Assembly: GCA_002287035.1 (NCBI GenBank)
Contig: NSKG01000007.1
Coordinates: 145,490-209,489, forward strand
Length of the DNA: 64,000 nt
Source: Pseudomonas sp. WN033
GTDB taxonomy: Bacteria > Pseudomonadota > Gammaproteobacteria > Pseudomonadales > Pseudomonadaceae
Reading direction: 5' to 3'
Position 1 is the first letter of the stretch; every line of letters begins with the position of its first letter. The notes beneath the pieces were generated by a model. That model was not told the DNA's origin, did no database searches, and worked only from the letters and a program-made list of their open reading frames with translations. Of the stretch, positions 8,258 through 16,950 are shown one piece after another. Position numbers and translations under genes: made by a program.

Positions 8258-8665
8258 ATGCAAGGTTCCTGTCTCTGCGGTGCCATCCAGATCAGCACCG
8301 ACAATCAGACCGATGTCAACGTCTGTCATTGCAACATGTGCCGGCGCTGGGGTGGCGGCCCTTTCCTGGCCGTCCATTGTGGCTCACAGGTCGAGTTCAG
8401 CGGCTCACTGACACCAGCCCGCTATGCCTCGTCGGACTGGGCTGAACGCGGCTTTTGCCCGGCCTGCGGCACACATCTGTTCTATCACCTGCTGCCCGAT
8501 GGCGAGTATGCGCTGCCAGTCGGACTATTTCAGGACGATGAGCGCTTTCAACTGACCGAACAGATCTTCATCGATCACAAACCTGACTACTATGCGCTGG
8601 CCAACCAGACCCGCACCCTGACCGGTGCGCAGGTCTTCGCGCTGTTTGGCGCCAGCCAGGATTGA
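8258..8665 (+). CDS. GFA/CENP-V family zinc protein
   Basis: A 135-residue member of the Gfa-like (glutathione-dependent formaldehyde-activating enzyme-like) fold. The zinc-binding cysteines are evident: CLCG near the start, CHCNMC around residue 27-32, and FCPACGTHLFY near 67-77. Ribosome site AAGGAGGA lies ahead of ATG 8258. Most family members are not proven to act on formaldehyde, and function should not be assumed. It is 15 bases upstream of the ECF sigma gene, implying co-transcription and a link to the YCII-type genes that follow. Confidence 0.85.
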   Translation: MQGSCLCGAIQISTDNQTDVNVCHCNMCRRWGGGPFLAVHCGSQVEFSGSLTPARYASSDWAERGFCPACGTHLFYHLLPDGEYALPVGLFQDDERFQLTEQIFIDHKPDYYALANQTRTLTGAQVFALFGASQD

Positions 8666-8680
8666 CGCGGACCGGCTACC

Positions 8681-9916
8681 ATGGGCGCCACCCAGGCAAG
8701 TATCGAACAGCTCTATCGCCAGCATGCGCGCCGGGTGCTGGCGACCCTGATCCGCCTGCTGGGCGATTTCACCCTGGCCGAGGAAGCCTTGCAGGAAGCC
8801 TTTGCCGCGGCGCTCAGGCAATGGCCGGAGCAGGGCGTGCCGGACAACCCGACGGCCTGGCTGATCACCGCCGGACGGCGACGGGGTATCGATCAGATCC
8901 GTCACCGGCAACTGGCTCGCGAACGGGCCCATCTACTGCTTGAGCCCGAAGACGATGAACAGGAGCCGGATCCTCGAAGTATCGCCGATGACCAACTGCG
9001 CCTGCTGTTCACCTGCTGTCATCCCAGCCTGGCCCTGGAAGCCCAACTGGCCCTGACGCTGCGCGAGATGTGCGGACTGACTACCGAGCAGGTCGCCAGC
9101 GCACTGCTCAATAAGCCCAGCACCGTGGCCCAGCGCATCGTGCGAGCCAAACGCAAGATCCACGCGGCGCAGATTCCTTATCAGGTACCGGAGGCTGGCG
9201 AGCTGGCCGAGCGCCTGCCTGGGGTGCTGCGGGTGATCTATCTGGTGTTCAATGAAGGCTATTCAGCCAGCAGCGGTAGCGTACTGATTGATGTCAGTCT
9301 GGCCGATGAAGCGATCCGGCTGGCCGAGGAACTGGCGCAGTTACTGCCACATGGCGAGGTATTTGGCCTGCTGGCGCTGCTGTTGTTGCAGGACTCGCGG
9401 CGCAATGCGCGCCAGACTACCGATGGCGAACTGATTACGCTGGAGGAGCAGGACCGTCAGCGTTGGGATCGGTCGCGTATCGAAGCCGGTCTGCATTGGT
9501 TAACCCAGGCGCTGGCCTTGACCCCGACCGGCCCCTACACCCTGCAGGCTTCGATAGCTGCCGAGCATGCCCGGGCCAACCGGGCCGAGCAGACCGATTG
9601 GGCGCGAATTGTTCGCCTGTATCAGGCACTAATGTACCTGCAACCCTCGCCGGTAATCGCCCTCAACCACGCAGTAGCAGTGGCCATGTGCGATGGCCCC
9701 AAAGCGGGGTTGGCGCTGCTTGATGCGCTCACTGCACACAAGAATATCGTCAACTATCACCTGTTCCATGCTGCCCGCGCCGATTTGCTGCGCCGTAGCG
9801 GAGACTCGGCAGCGGCGCGGCATGCTTATCAGCGTGCACTGGAGCTGACCAGCCAGGAGCCGGAGCGGCGCTTTCTGGCTCGCCGTCTCGCCGCCCTGAA
9901 TGGCAAACAAGGCTAA
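8681..9916 (+). CDS. ECF sigma factor with long C-terminal extension (ECF42 type, DUF6596)
   Basis: A 411-residue extracytoplasmic-function sigma factor. The N-terminal ~175 residues hold the sigma-2 region (FTLAEEALQEAFAAAL, then GRRRGIDQIRHRQLARER) and the sigma-4 helix-turn-helix (LREMCGLTTEQVASALLNK). The remaining ~230 residues form a helical extension with ERLPGVLRVIYLVFNEGYSAS and repeated helix pairs, matching the DUF6596/TPR-like extension of the ECF42 group. This group has no classical anti-sigma factor and is nearly always encoded next to DGPF/YCII-domain proteins, as here (three genes at 10043-11612). In Streptomyces the C-terminal extension has been shown to be needed for activity. 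The upstream GFA gene is 15 bases away. The signal sensed is unknown. Confidence 0.9.
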   Translation: MGATQASIEQLYRQHARRVLATLIRLLGDFTLAEEALQEAFAAALRQWPEQGVPDNPTAWLITAGRRRGIDQIRHRQLARERAHLLLEPEDDEQEPDPRSIADDQLRLLFTCCHPSLALEAQLALTLREMCGLTTEQVASALLNKPSTVAQRIVRAKRKIHAAQIPYQVPEAGELAERLPGVLRVIYLVFNEGYSASSGSVLIDVSLADEAIRLAEELAQLLPHGEVFGLLALLLLQDSRRNARQTTDGELITLEEQDRQRWDRSRIEAGLHWLTQALALTPTGPYTLQASIAAEHARANRAEQTDWARIVRLYQALMYLQPSPVIALNHAVAVAMCDGPKAGLALLDALTAHKNIVNYHLFHAARADLLRRSGDSAAARHAYQRALELTSQEPERRFLARRLAALNGKQG

Positions 9917-9981
9917 CCGAGGCGGTTCATGTTCGTGGCAATCCAGGTTTCCCTGCGTGCCAGAAGAAAATTACCGATCCA

Positions 9982-10008
9982 TGTCGATTGTCATCCTGCT
10001 GATGCGAC
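9982..10008 (+). promoter_or_regulatory. Candidate ECF42-dependent promoter for the YCII/VOC genes
   Basis: TGTCGA at 9982-9987 and CGAC at 10005-10008 are separated by exactly 17 bases, 35 bases before the start of the YCII-VOC gene. As I recall the published ECF42 work, TGTCGA in the -35 region and CGA(T/C) in the -10 region are the reported elements. No TGTCGA is present in the gap before the GFA gene, so the sigma gene itself is probably not controlled this way. Confidence 0.6.
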
Positions 10009-10042
10009 TAGGGAGTAAACCCAACACAAGGAGCGTTAGCCG

Positions 10043-10888
10043 ATGAAATTCATGTTGATGAGAAAAGCCGATTCCCGCACTGAACAGGGCGAGTTGCCGT
10101 CGCAAGAGATTCTTGGCGCCATGGCCGACTACAACGAACGCATGACCAAAGCCGGGGTGTTCGTCAGCGGCAACGGCCTGCGACCGACCAGCGAGGGCTG
10201 CCGTATCCAGATGCGTGACGGTCAGGTGGAGGTGATATCCGGGCCGTTCACCAGCCCCGGCGAACAGCTGGCTGGCTACAGCATTCTTGAAGTGGACTCA
10301 CTGGAGCAGGCCATCGACTGGGCCCGGCAGTGGCCGGTTGAAGACAATGATGGCAACGTCACTCTGGAGCTGCGCCGCTACTTTGAGCTCGCCGACTTCG
10401 AGCCCGGCCATGGTCTGGCCAAACACCAGCAACAGGCGCGCCTGCCAACGGGCCTGAACGTTCACCTCAGCTTTCCCGGCACCTGCCGCGAGGCCATGCA
10501 GTTCTACGCCGAGGTCACCGGCGGTGAGCTGGAAGCGTTACTCAGCTATGCCGAGACACCCGCCGCCGAGCAGGTGCCGGCCAGTCTGCACGACAAGGTC
10601 ATCCATGCCTCATTGAATATCCGTGGGCGACGACTGATGGGCGCCGACATGCCGGCAGACCAGTATGTCGCACCGCTCGGCGTACAGGTGCAGCTTGAAT
10701 ACGAGGACCCGGCACAGGCCGAAACGGCCTTCACCCGCCTGCTCGAAGGTGGCCAGGTGATCATGCCATTCGAGCAGACCTTCTGGGCCTACCGGTTCGG
10801 CATGCTCACTGACCGGTTCGGCGTGCACTGGATGATCAACTGTGAAGTGGGCCCCTGCCCACTGTCCCGCGAAGGAGAGCCAACATGA
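10043..10888 (+). CDS. YCII (DGPF)-VOC fusion protein
   Basis: A 281-residue two-domain protein. Residues ~1-125 are a YCII/DGPF-type dimeric ferredoxin-like domain (VISGPFTSPGEQLAGYSILEV is the degenerate DGPF region). Residues ~137-281 are a PhnB-like vicinal-oxygen-chelate (glyoxalase/bleomycin-resistance) domain, with LNVHLSFPGTCREAMQFYAEV at its start and WAYRFGMLTDRFGVHWMINCE at its end. The two families are more often separate genes in ECF42 loci. Ribosome site AAGGAG precedes ATG 10043, and the stop overlaps the next ATG by four bases, so translation is coupled. Enzymatic activity is unknown. Confidence 0.82.
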   Translation: MKFMLMRKADSRTEQGELPSQEILGAMADYNERMTKAGVFVSGNGLRPTSEGCRIQMRDGQVEVISGPFTSPGEQLAGYSILEVDSLEQAIDWARQWPVEDNDGNVTLELRRYFELADFEPGHGLAKHQQQARLPTGLNVHLSFPGTCREAMQFYAEVTGGELEALLSYAETPAAEQVPASLHDKVIHASLNIRGRRLMGADMPADQYVAPLGVQVQLEYEDPAQAETAFTRLLEGGQVIMPFEQTFWAYRFGMLTDRFGVHWMINCEVGPCPLSREGEPT

Positions 10889-11244
10889 AATACGTCGCGC
10901 TGGTGTACTACCAGGAGAGCATCATCGAAGCCATGACCGAGCAGCAATGGCACGACCTGAATCAGGAGTGCATCGCCGGGGTCGAGCGCCTCAGCGGTCA
11001 GGGCCACTACCTCGCCGGCCAGGCCCTGCAGCCGGTGGATACGGCGACTACCGTGCGCCGCCGCGACGATCAGGTACTGATATCCGATGGCCCGTTTGCC
11101 GAGACCAAGGAGCAGCTGGCGGGGTTCTACCTGCTGGAGGCCCGCGATCTCGATGAGGCCCTGCAACTGGCCAGCCGCATCCCGCCAGCGCGCTTTGGCA
11201 GCATCGAAGTGCGCCCGGTACGCGAACTACCACCCAAAGACTGA
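10885..11244 (+). CDS. YCII (DGPF) domain protein
   Basis: A 119-residue single-domain YCII-like protein with the canonical motif intact: LISDGPFAETKEQLAGFYLLEARDLDEA around residues 70-97. The family adopts a ferredoxin-like dimer, with the Asp and a conserved His proposed as active-site residues; no physiological substrate is known for the ECF42-linked members. Its ATG overlaps the stop of the preceding YCII-VOC gene (ATGA), and DUF1428 follows 14 bases downstream, so all three are one operon. Confidence 0.88.
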   Translation: MKYVALVYYQESIIEAMTEQQWHDLNQECIAGVERLSGQGHYLAGQALQPVDTATTVRRRDDQVLISDGPFAETKEQLAGFYLLEARDLDEALQLASRIPPARFGSIEVRPVRELPPKD

Positions 11245-11258
11245 AACCGGAGGTTGCC

Positions 11259-11612
11259 ATGAGTTACGTAGATGGGTTTGTACTGGCGGTGCCGACCGCC
11301 AACAAGCAGCGCTATATCGAACACGCCCGCGAAGCCGGCGCGGTGTTCAAGGAGTACGGGGCGCTGAGAACGGTCGAATGCTGGGGCGATGACGTGCCGC
11401 AGGGCGAGGTGACCTCGTTCCCGATGGCGGTCAAATGCCAGTCGGATGAAACCGTGGTGTTCTCCTGGATACTGTGGCCAAGCCGGGCAGTGCGCGATGC
11501 GGCCATGCCCAAGGTGATGGCCGACCCGCGTCTGCACCCGGACAACAACCCGATGCCGTTCGATGGCAAGCGGCTGATCTACGGCGGCTTCGAGGTGGTG
11601 GTCGACGAGTAG
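11259..11612 (+). CDS. DUF1428 family protein
   Basis: A 117-residue protein that starts MSYVDGFVLAVPTANK and contains ECWGDDVPQGEVTSFPMAVK, both typical of the DUF1428 family of dimeric alpha-beta barrel-like proteins. Biochemical role unknown. The ribosome site GGAGG lies seven bases before the start. It is the last gene of the operon downstream of the ECF42-type sigma factor and likely part of the same response. Confidence 0.85.
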   Translation: MSYVDGFVLAVPTANKQRYIEHAREAGAVFKEYGALRTVECWGDDVPQGEVTSFPMAVKCQSDETVVFSWILWPSRAVRDAAMPKVMADPRLHPDNNPMPFDGKRLIYGGFEVVVDE

Positions 11613-11624
11613 GCCACGACCTGC

Positions 11625-12557
11625 TCAGAGACGTTCCAGACAGGTCGCCAGATTGTCACCCAGCTCACGCAACAAAACCTCGTAACCTTGGGCCGTGACG
11701 GCGACCTCGCTGCCCAGCGGGTCCAGTTCACCGCTGAATACGTTCAATCCTTCACTCAGACTGTCGATCAGGCGCGGCGGGAACTGCGGCTCGCGAAACA
11801 CGCAGTTGGGCCCGACGCTGCGCAAGCGCTGGCGCAACAGATTGACATGCCGGGCCCCCGGCTGGACTTCATGGGATAAGCTGAACACCCCTTCGGCACG
11901 CAGGCCATAGGCATCCTCGAAATAGCCGTAGGCATCGTGAAACACGAAGTAAGGCTTGCCCTGCAAGGGCGTCAGACGCAGGGCCAGTTCCTGATTCAAC
12001 AGCTCCAGGCGCTGCTCGAAAGCAGTCAGGTTGGCTTGCAGGTGCGCCTGCTGCTCGGGATACAGTGTGGCCAGGTCAGCGACCATCCAGCGGGCGATGG
12101 CCTGGGCATTGGCCGGCGCCAGCCAGATATGGGCATCAACCATGCCTTCATGGTGGTGGTAATCATGCCCGTGGTGATGGTCATGACTGTGTTCAGTATG
12201 TTGGAAGTTCAACGCCGGTCCCAGTGTCCGCAGCGTCAGTTCCGGGGCCTGTTGAATGGCCGAGCGCGCGCGCGGCTGGTCCTTGAGCAGTCGTTCAAGA
12301 AACAGCTCCAGCTCTGGTCCCACCCAATAGATCCGCTCGGCCTGTTGCAGCGCCCGGCGATCAGATGGCCGTAGCGCATAGCTGTGCGGCGAGGCACCGG
12401 TCGGCAGCAATACCGCCGGCTGATCAATGCCATCAAGCACAGCGGCTGCAATCAATTGCAGGGGCTTGATGGTGGTGAGCACTTTGGGGGTGTCCGCCAG
12501 CGCAGACAACGACAAGCCCATCCCGCACAGCAGGATAAGCATGAAACGCGACAGCAT
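11625..12557 (-). CDS. znuA: Zinc ABC transporter periplasmic binding protein ZnuA
   Basis: A ~310-residue cluster-9 metal-binding protein. A signal peptide (MLSRFMLILLCGMGLSLSALA) is followed by KVLTTIKPLQLIAAAVLDGI. Zinc ligands are seen in ASPHSYAL and in VFHDAYGYF, and a histidine-rich loop (HSHDHHHGHDYHHHEG) sits between strand and ligand MVDAHIWL, as in other ZnuA proteins. I prefer the ATG at 12557 over the one at 12563 because GAGG lies seven bases before it and almost touches the other. The gene is divergent from zur-znuC-znuB and shares a Zur box with it, so it should be repressed in zinc-replete cells. Confidence 0.93.
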   Translation of the reverse strand: MLSRFMLILLCGMGLSLSALADTPKVLTTIKPLQLIAAAVLDGIDQPAVLLPTGASPHSYALRPSDRRALQQAERIYWVGPELELFLERLLKDQPRARSAIQQAPELTLRTLGPALNFQHTEHSHDHHHGHDYHHHEGMVDAHIWLAPANAQAIARWMVADLATLYPEQQAHLQANLTAFEQRLELLNQELALRLTPLQGKPYFVFHDAYGYFEDAYGLRAEGVFSLSHEVQPGARHVNLLRQRLRSVGPNCVFREPQFPPRLIDSLSEGLNVFSGELDPLGSEVAVTAQGYEVLLRELGDNLATCLERL

Positions 12558-12580
12558 GGTCATACCTCGAAGAACTGGAT

Positions 12581-12595
12581 TGTTATATGATAACA
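12581..12595. promoter_or_regulatory. Zur box between znuA and zur-znuCB
   Basis: TGTTATATGATAACA is a perfect 6-bp inverted repeat around a 3-base centre, matching the GTTATA-type palindromes bound by Zur in gammaproteobacteria. It lies 24 bases from znuA and ~75 bases from zur in the divergent intergenic region, so one bound dimer could control both. Confidence 0.75.
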
Positions 12596-12668
12596 GCGAA
12601 TGCTCTCAGGGTCTGCCGGTGCCTGTTACTGCGGTTTGCGCACCCCGACTCTCTCACAGGTGGCCATG

Positions 12669-13163
12669 ATGACCGATCCCAGCATATCCCCCAATCCTCA
12701 CCACCCGCACGACCACAGCCAGTGCGTGCATCAGGCGCTGTCCTCAGCCGAGCACCTGTGCCAGCGTGAAGGGGTGCGCCTGACTGCGCTGCGCAAACGG
12801 GTACTGGAGCTGGTCTGGCAAAGCCACAAGCCGCTGGGTGCCTACGATATTCTGGAAACCCTGGCCCGCGAAGACGGTCGTCGGGCGGCCCCACCGACCG
12901 TATACCGGGCACTGGACTTCCTGCTCGAACAGGGATTGGTGCACCGGATCGCTTCGCTCAACGCCTTTATCGGCTGCTCCAGCCCGGAACACCGGCATCA
13001 AGGCCAGTTTCTGATCTGTCGCCAGTGCCATGTGGCCGTCGAACTGGATCAGTCGCCGATTCATCAGGCGATTGCCGACAGCGCAGCGACACTGGGCTTT
13101 GAGGTTGAAAGTGAAACGGTCGAGATTACCGGGCTGTGCAAACGCTGCCAGGAGAGCGCATGA
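12669..13163 (+). CDS. zur: Zinc uptake regulator Zur (Fur family)
   Basis: A 164-residue Fur-family repressor. The winged helix contains [26 protein letters not shown] and [19 protein letters not shown] (recognition helix). The metal-binding part includes [20 protein letters not shown] and the C-terminal CKRCQ pair, giving the structural-zinc CxxC...CxxC set. The N-terminus is histidine-rich ([13 protein letters not shown]), which is common in Zur. Two adjacent ATGs exist (12666, 12669); I take the second, which has better spacing from AGGTGG. The stop overlaps the znuC start (ATGA), so the repressor is co-translated with the transporter it controls. Confidence 0.92.
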   Translation: MTDPSISPNPHHPHDHSQCVHQALSSAEHLCQREGVRLTALRKRVLELVWQSHKPLGAYDILETLAREDGRRAAPPTVYRALDFLLEQGLVHRIASLNAFIGCSSPEHRHQGQFLICRQCHVAVELDQSPIHQAIADSAATLGFEVESETVEITGLCKRCQESA

Positions 13164-13936
13164 GCGACGAGCTGCTGAACCTCAATGAGGTCAGCCTGCG
13201 CCGTCACGGCAATCAGGTGCTGGAGCGGGTGGCGCTGAGCGTCAAACGTGGCGAGATCGTTACCCTGATCGGCCCCAACGGCGCCGGCAAGACCAGCCTG
13301 GTACGTATCGTCCTGGGTCTGCTCAAGGCCGACAGCGGCCAGGTCTGGCGCCAGCCACGCCTGCGCATCGGCTATATGCCGCAAAAACTGCATGTCGATG
13401 CCACTCTGCCGTTGACCGTACAGCGCTTTCTGCTGCTGGTGCCCGGGGCCAGGAAACCCCAGGTCCAGGCCGCGCTGGAAGACGTTGGCGCCGTCCATCT
13501 GCTGAGCCGACCGCTGCAACAGGTCTCCGGCGGTGAGTTGCAACGCATCCTGCTGGCCCGGGCCCTGCTGCGCAGCCCTGACCTGCTGGTACTCGACGAG
13601 CCGGTGCAGGGCGTTGACGTCAATGGCCAGATCGAGCTGTACCAGTTGATCACCCGGCTGCGAGACCGCTATGGCTGCGGTGTGTTGATGGTCTCCCATG
13701 ATCTGCATCTGGTCATGGCCACCACCAATACCGTGGTCTGCCTGAACCGTCACGTCTGTTGTTCGGGCCACCCGGAGCAGGTCAGCCTGGACCCGGCCTT
13801 CGTCGCCCTGTTCGGCGATCAGGCCAGCGCCCTGGCCGTCTATAACCACCATCACGACCACGCCCACGACCTGCACGGTGAAGTGGTGCCAGGCGATCAT
13901 ATTCACCAGCACGGACCACACTGCAAGCATGCCTGA
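13160..13936 (+). CDS. znuC: Zinc ABC transporter ATP-binding protein ZnuC
   Basis: A 258-residue ABC ATPase: Walker [11 protein letters not shown], signature [16 protein letters not shown], Walker B LLVLDEP and the switch histidine in MVSHDLHLV. The C-terminal tail is histidine-rich ([10 protein letters not shown] and further histidines), as usual in ZnuC, perhaps for zinc sensing. ATG 13160 overlaps the zur stop and its own stop overlaps znuB, so zur-znuC-znuB is a tightly coupled operon. The upstream in-frame ATG at 13136 lies inside zur and lacks a ribosome site. Confidence 0.95.
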   Translation: MSDELLNLNEVSLRRHGNQVLERVALSVKRGEIVTLIGPNGAGKTSLVRIVLGLLKADSGQVWRQPRLRIGYMPQKLHVDATLPLTVQRFLLLVPGARKPQVQAALEDVGAVHLLSRPLQQVSGGELQRILLARALLRSPDLLVLDEPVQGVDVNGQIELYQLITRLRDRYGCGVLMVSHDLHLVMATTNTVVCLNRHVCCSGHPEQVSLDPAFVALFGDQASALAVYNHHHDHAHDLHGEVVPGDHIHQHGPHCKHA

Positions 13937-14714
13937 GTTTCTTCTTTACGCCCTGCTCGCCGGCCTGGGGCTGGCGCTGGTGGCCGGACCACTGGGCTCA
14001 TTCGTGGTCTGGCGGCGTATGGCCTACTTCGGCGATACCCTGTCGCATTCGGCACTACTCGGCATTGCCCTGGGCATGCTGCTGGATATCAACCTGACCC
14101 TGGCGGTGACCGTTGGCTGCGTGCTGCTGGCGGTCCTGCTGGTGGCCTTGCAGCACAAGCAGTGGCTGGCCAGTGACACCCTGCTGGGGATTCTGGCCCA
14201 CAGCACCCTGTCACTGGGGCTGGTGGTGCTGGCCCTGACCGACAATGTGCGGGTCGACCTGATGGCTTACCTGTTCGGCGACCTGCTGGCGATCAGCAGC
14301 GAGGATCTACACTGGATGCTCGGCGGGTTGCTGGTGGTGATGGCGCTGATGACGGTGCTGTGGCGGCGGCTGCTGTCGGTCACGGTACATGAGGAACTGG
14401 CTCAGGTCGAAGGCCTGCCGGTCACCGCGATCCGCCTGGCGCTGATGCTGCTGATCGCGATTGTCATTGCCGTAGCGATGAAGATTGTCGGAGTCCTGCT
14501 GATCACCTCGTTGCTGATCATTCCCCCGGCGGCAGCCCAGCGTCATGCCCGTACCCCGGAGCAGATGGCCTTCGGCGCCAGCTTCCTCGGCTGCCTGGCG
14601 GTGCTGGGCGGGCTGGCGCTGTCCTGGCATTTGGACACCCCGGCCGGCCCCTCGATCGTGGTCTGCGCCGCCGGGATGTTTATGCTGGCCTTGAGTGTGC
14701 CGCGACGGGCCTGA
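13929..14714 (+). CDS. znuB: Zinc ABC transporter permease ZnuB
   Basis: A 261-residue integral membrane permease of the ABC-3 family with about seven or eight hydrophobic segments. Typical stretches are [30 protein letters not shown] and [19 protein letters not shown]. The start ATG 13929 overlaps the end of znuC by eight bases, giving translational coupling. It completes the zinc importer with ZnuA (periplasm) and ZnuC. Confidence 0.95.
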   Translation: MPEFLLYALLAGLGLALVAGPLGSFVVWRRMAYFGDTLSHSALLGIALGMLLDINLTLAVTVGCVLLAVLLVALQHKQWLASDTLLGILAHSTLSLGLVVLALTDNVRVDLMAYLFGDLLAISSEDLHWMLGGLLVVMALMTVLWRRLLSVTVHEELAQVEGLPVTAIRLALMLLIAIVIAVAMKIVGVLLITSLLIIPPAAAQRHARTPEQMAFGASFLGCLAVLGGLALSWHLDTPAGPSIVVCAAGMFMLALSVPRRA

Positions 14715-14726
14715 GCGCCTGCCGGC

Positions 14727-15191
14727 TCAGATCTGCGACTGCAGGTAGTTTTCCAGCCCCACCATCTTGATCAGACCGAGCTGCTTCTCCAGCCAGTAGG
14801 CGTGATCTTCCTCGGTATCCTTGAGTTGCAGGAGCAGAATTTCCCGACTCTGGTAGTCACCGTGGGTTTCACACAGAGCGATGCCCTTGGCCAGCGCCTC
14901 ACGCACCTCGTATTCCAGCTTCAGATCGGCGGCCAGCATGTCCGGCACAGTGAATCCCGGCTGGATCGGCGAGGGTGTCATGTCCGGGCGACCACCGAGG
15001 AACAGGATCCGCTTGAGCAGGGCATCGGCGTGCTGGGTCTCTTCTTCCATCTCATGGTTGATGCGCTCGTACAGCTTGGCGTAGCCCATGTCTTCGTACA
15101 GCCGCGAATGCAGAAAGTACTGATCCCGGGCGCTCAGCTCCCCGCGCAACAGCTCCTTCAGGTAGTTGACGACTTCCGGATGTCCTTGCAT
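14727..15191 (-). CDS. ftnA: Ferritin of the bacterioferritin-like FtnA/BfrA type
   Basis: A 154-residue iron-storage protein of the bacterioferritin family, closely resembling the P. aeruginosa protein called BfrA/FtnA. Ferroxidase ligands are present: E18 ([12 protein letters not shown]), E51, H54 (EEETQHAD), E94-region ([11 protein letters not shown]) and EEDHAYWLE. Residue 52, the methionine that ligates haem in true bacterioferritins, is Thr here, so haem binding at the subunit interface is not expected. That agrees with the P. aeruginosa protein being a haem-free ferritin. It converges with znuB and has no obvious operon partner. Confidence 0.9.
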   Translation of the reverse strand: MQGHPEVVNYLKELLRGELSARDQYFLHSRLYEDMGYAKLYERINHEMEEETQHADALLKRILFLGGRPDMTPSPIQPGFTVPDMLAADLKLEYEVREALAKGIALCETHGDYQSREILLLQLKDTEEDHAYWLEKQLGLIKMVGLENYLQSQI

Positions 15192-15346
15192 AACGCCACC
15201 TCGATTCAGGCTCGATGAATATCCGCTGATTGTGCCTGAACCAAGGCCACGCAGCCAGCATCAACCAATAAAAACACCAATTAATACAGCACGTTACGCA
15301 TATCTAAGCGCTGATGAGAAAGATAAGCACCGGTATTCTCAGTTGC

Positions 15347-15982
15347 TCAGTGACCAGCCATGATCCTCGGCAACCACTGGCTGAGCTCGGCCGGCTTGAG
15401 TGGTGGGCGGATAAAGCCGGCATAGCGGCCCTGGGGATCGACAATAACCACCTGGCCACTGTGATCGACCAGATAGTTGTCCTGGCTGGTATCCGGCTCG
15501 ATATAGGCAATCGACAGCGCCTGGGCCAGCTTGGCCAGCTCGCTCGGCTGGCCAGTGGCGCCATTGAATCCGGCATTGAAGAAGCTCAGATAACTGTTCA
15601 TCTGCTCGGGAGTGTCACGCTGGGGATCGACACTGACCATGGTCACCTGCAGCTGGTCGCGGCTATCCTCGGGCAGGCCGCTGCTGACCTGACGCAGCTC
15701 GGCCATGGTGGTCGGACAGATATCTGGGCAGAAGGTATAACCAAAAAACAGCAAATTCCATTGCCCCTGCAGGTCAGCCTTGCCCCAGTTCTCGCCCTTG
15801 GCCGAGGTCATCTGGATCTCGGGTATCGGTCGCGGCGCATCGAACAGGAAAATCCCGGCCTGCGACAGCTGGGCCTTGTCCAGCGGCGCAGGCCGCAGCA
15901 CCTTGTTGACCGTGGCACCGATGACCAGAGCCACTGCGGCCAGGGTCACCAGTACGGTTTTTTGCACACCACTCAAAGCCAT
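15347..15982 (-). CDS. SCO1/SenC family copper chaperone
   Basis: A 211-residue membrane-anchored thioredoxin-like protein. An N-terminal signal anchor ([16 protein letters not shown]) is followed by the copper-binding CPDIC motif in [18 protein letters not shown] and the distal histidine in [10 protein letters not shown]. These are the ligands used to deliver copper to the CuA centre of cytochrome c oxidase subunit II. The start ATG 15982 overlaps the end of the haem O synthase gene by 10 bases, placing it last in the oxidase assembly operon. A longer frame up to 16042 exists but lies within ctaB. Confidence 0.92.
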   Translation of the reverse strand: MALSGVQKTVLVTLAAVALVIGATVNKVLRPAPLDKAQLSQAGIFLFDAPRPIPEIQMTSAKGENWGKADLQGQWNLLFFGYTFCPDICPTTMAELRQVSSGLPEDSRDQLQVTMVSVDPQRDTPEQMNSYLSFFNAGFNGATGQPSELAKLAQALSIAYIEPDTSQDNYLVDHSGQVVIVDPQGRYAGFIRPPLKPAELSQWLPRIMAGH

Positions 15983-16878
15983 CCGGCCACTCCCGCGTAA
16001 TGATCGACCAGCAGGGCCACAAACAGCCACAGCAGGTACCACAGAGAAAATTTGAAGGTCTTGATCGCCGCATGCGGGCGACTGTCACGCCACAGCGCCC
16101 AGGCCCAGTCGATGAAGCGCAGGCCCAGCACCAGAGCGACGGCCAGATACAGCACCCCGCTCATGTGAATGACATAGGGCAGCAGGCTGACCGCCAACAG
16201 GATAAAGGTATACAGCAGGATATGCAGCTTGGTATAGCGCTCGCCATGGGTTACCGGCAACATCGGGATATCGACCTTGGCATACTCGGCCTTGCGGTGA
16301 ATGGCCAGCGCCCAGAAGTGTGGCGGAGTCCAGGCAAAGATGATCAGCACCAGCAACAGCCCCTGGGCATCGACCTGCCCGGTTACCGCCGTCCAGCCGA
16401 GCAGCGGCGGCGCGGCGCCGGCCAGGCCGCCGATGACGATATTCTGCGGGGTAGCGCGCTTGAGAAACGAGGTGTAGATCACCGCGTAGCCGAGCAGTGA
16501 GCCAAGGGTCAGCCAGGCGGTCAGCGGATTGATCCAGTGCAGCAGAATGGCCATCCCGGTCACGCCCAGCGCCAGCGCGAACAGCAAGGCATGAATGGGA
16601 TTGACCCGCCCTTGGGCCAAAGGCCGGCGTTGGGTCCGGGCCATGTGGGTATCGATGCGCCGATCGACCACATGATTGATCGCCGCCGCCGAGCCGGCGC
16701 ACAGGGCAATGCCCAGATTGCCGAGCAGCAGCACGTGCCAGGGCACCATACTCTCGGTAGCCAGCAGCATGCCGATTGCCGAGGTGATGATCATCAGTGC
16801 CACGACCTTGGGTTTGGTCAGCTCCAGATAATCGCGCCAGCCGGCGCTGGCCTGGGCGGTCTTGATCAAGGTTGCCAT
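15973..16878 (-). CDS. ctaB: Protohaem IX farnesyltransferase (haem O synthase)
   Basis: A 301-residue polytopic UbiA-family prenyltransferase that makes haem O from haem B. Diagnostic motifs are [12 protein letters not shown] near the N-terminus, [21 protein letters not shown] (the DxxxD-type prenyl-diphosphate site with NxxxDxxxD) and the second Asp-rich loop around [12 protein letters not shown]. It lies between ctaA and the SCO gene, all on the minus strand, in the order usual for pseudomonads. The product is the substrate of CtaA next door. Confidence 0.95.
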   Translation of the reverse strand: MATLIKTAQASAGWRDYLELTKPKVVALMIITSAIGMLLATESMVPWHVLLLGNLGIALCAGSAAAINHVVDRRIDTHMARTQRRPLAQGRVNPIHALLFALALGVTGMAILLHWINPLTAWLTLGSLLGYAVIYTSFLKRATPQNIVIGGLAGAAPPLLGWTAVTGQVDAQGLLLVLIIFAWTPPHFWALAIHRKAEYAKVDIPMLPVTHGERYTKLHILLYTFILLAVSLLPYVIHMSGVLYLAVALVLGLRFIDWAWALWRDSRPHAAIKTFKFSLWYLLWLFVALLVDHYAGVAGWL

Positions 16879-16950
16879 TTCACATCCCCCTGACGCCGGT
16901 ATGGGCGTCTTGTGCTTTGTTGTTCTTGTCCGGCCAGTATGCGTCAGCCC

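Noticed and set aside
13064..13930. Minus-strand frame opposite znuC
   Set aside because: Low-complexity Q/G/A/V-rich antisense frame over a clear ABC ATPase; a G+C-rich codon artefact.
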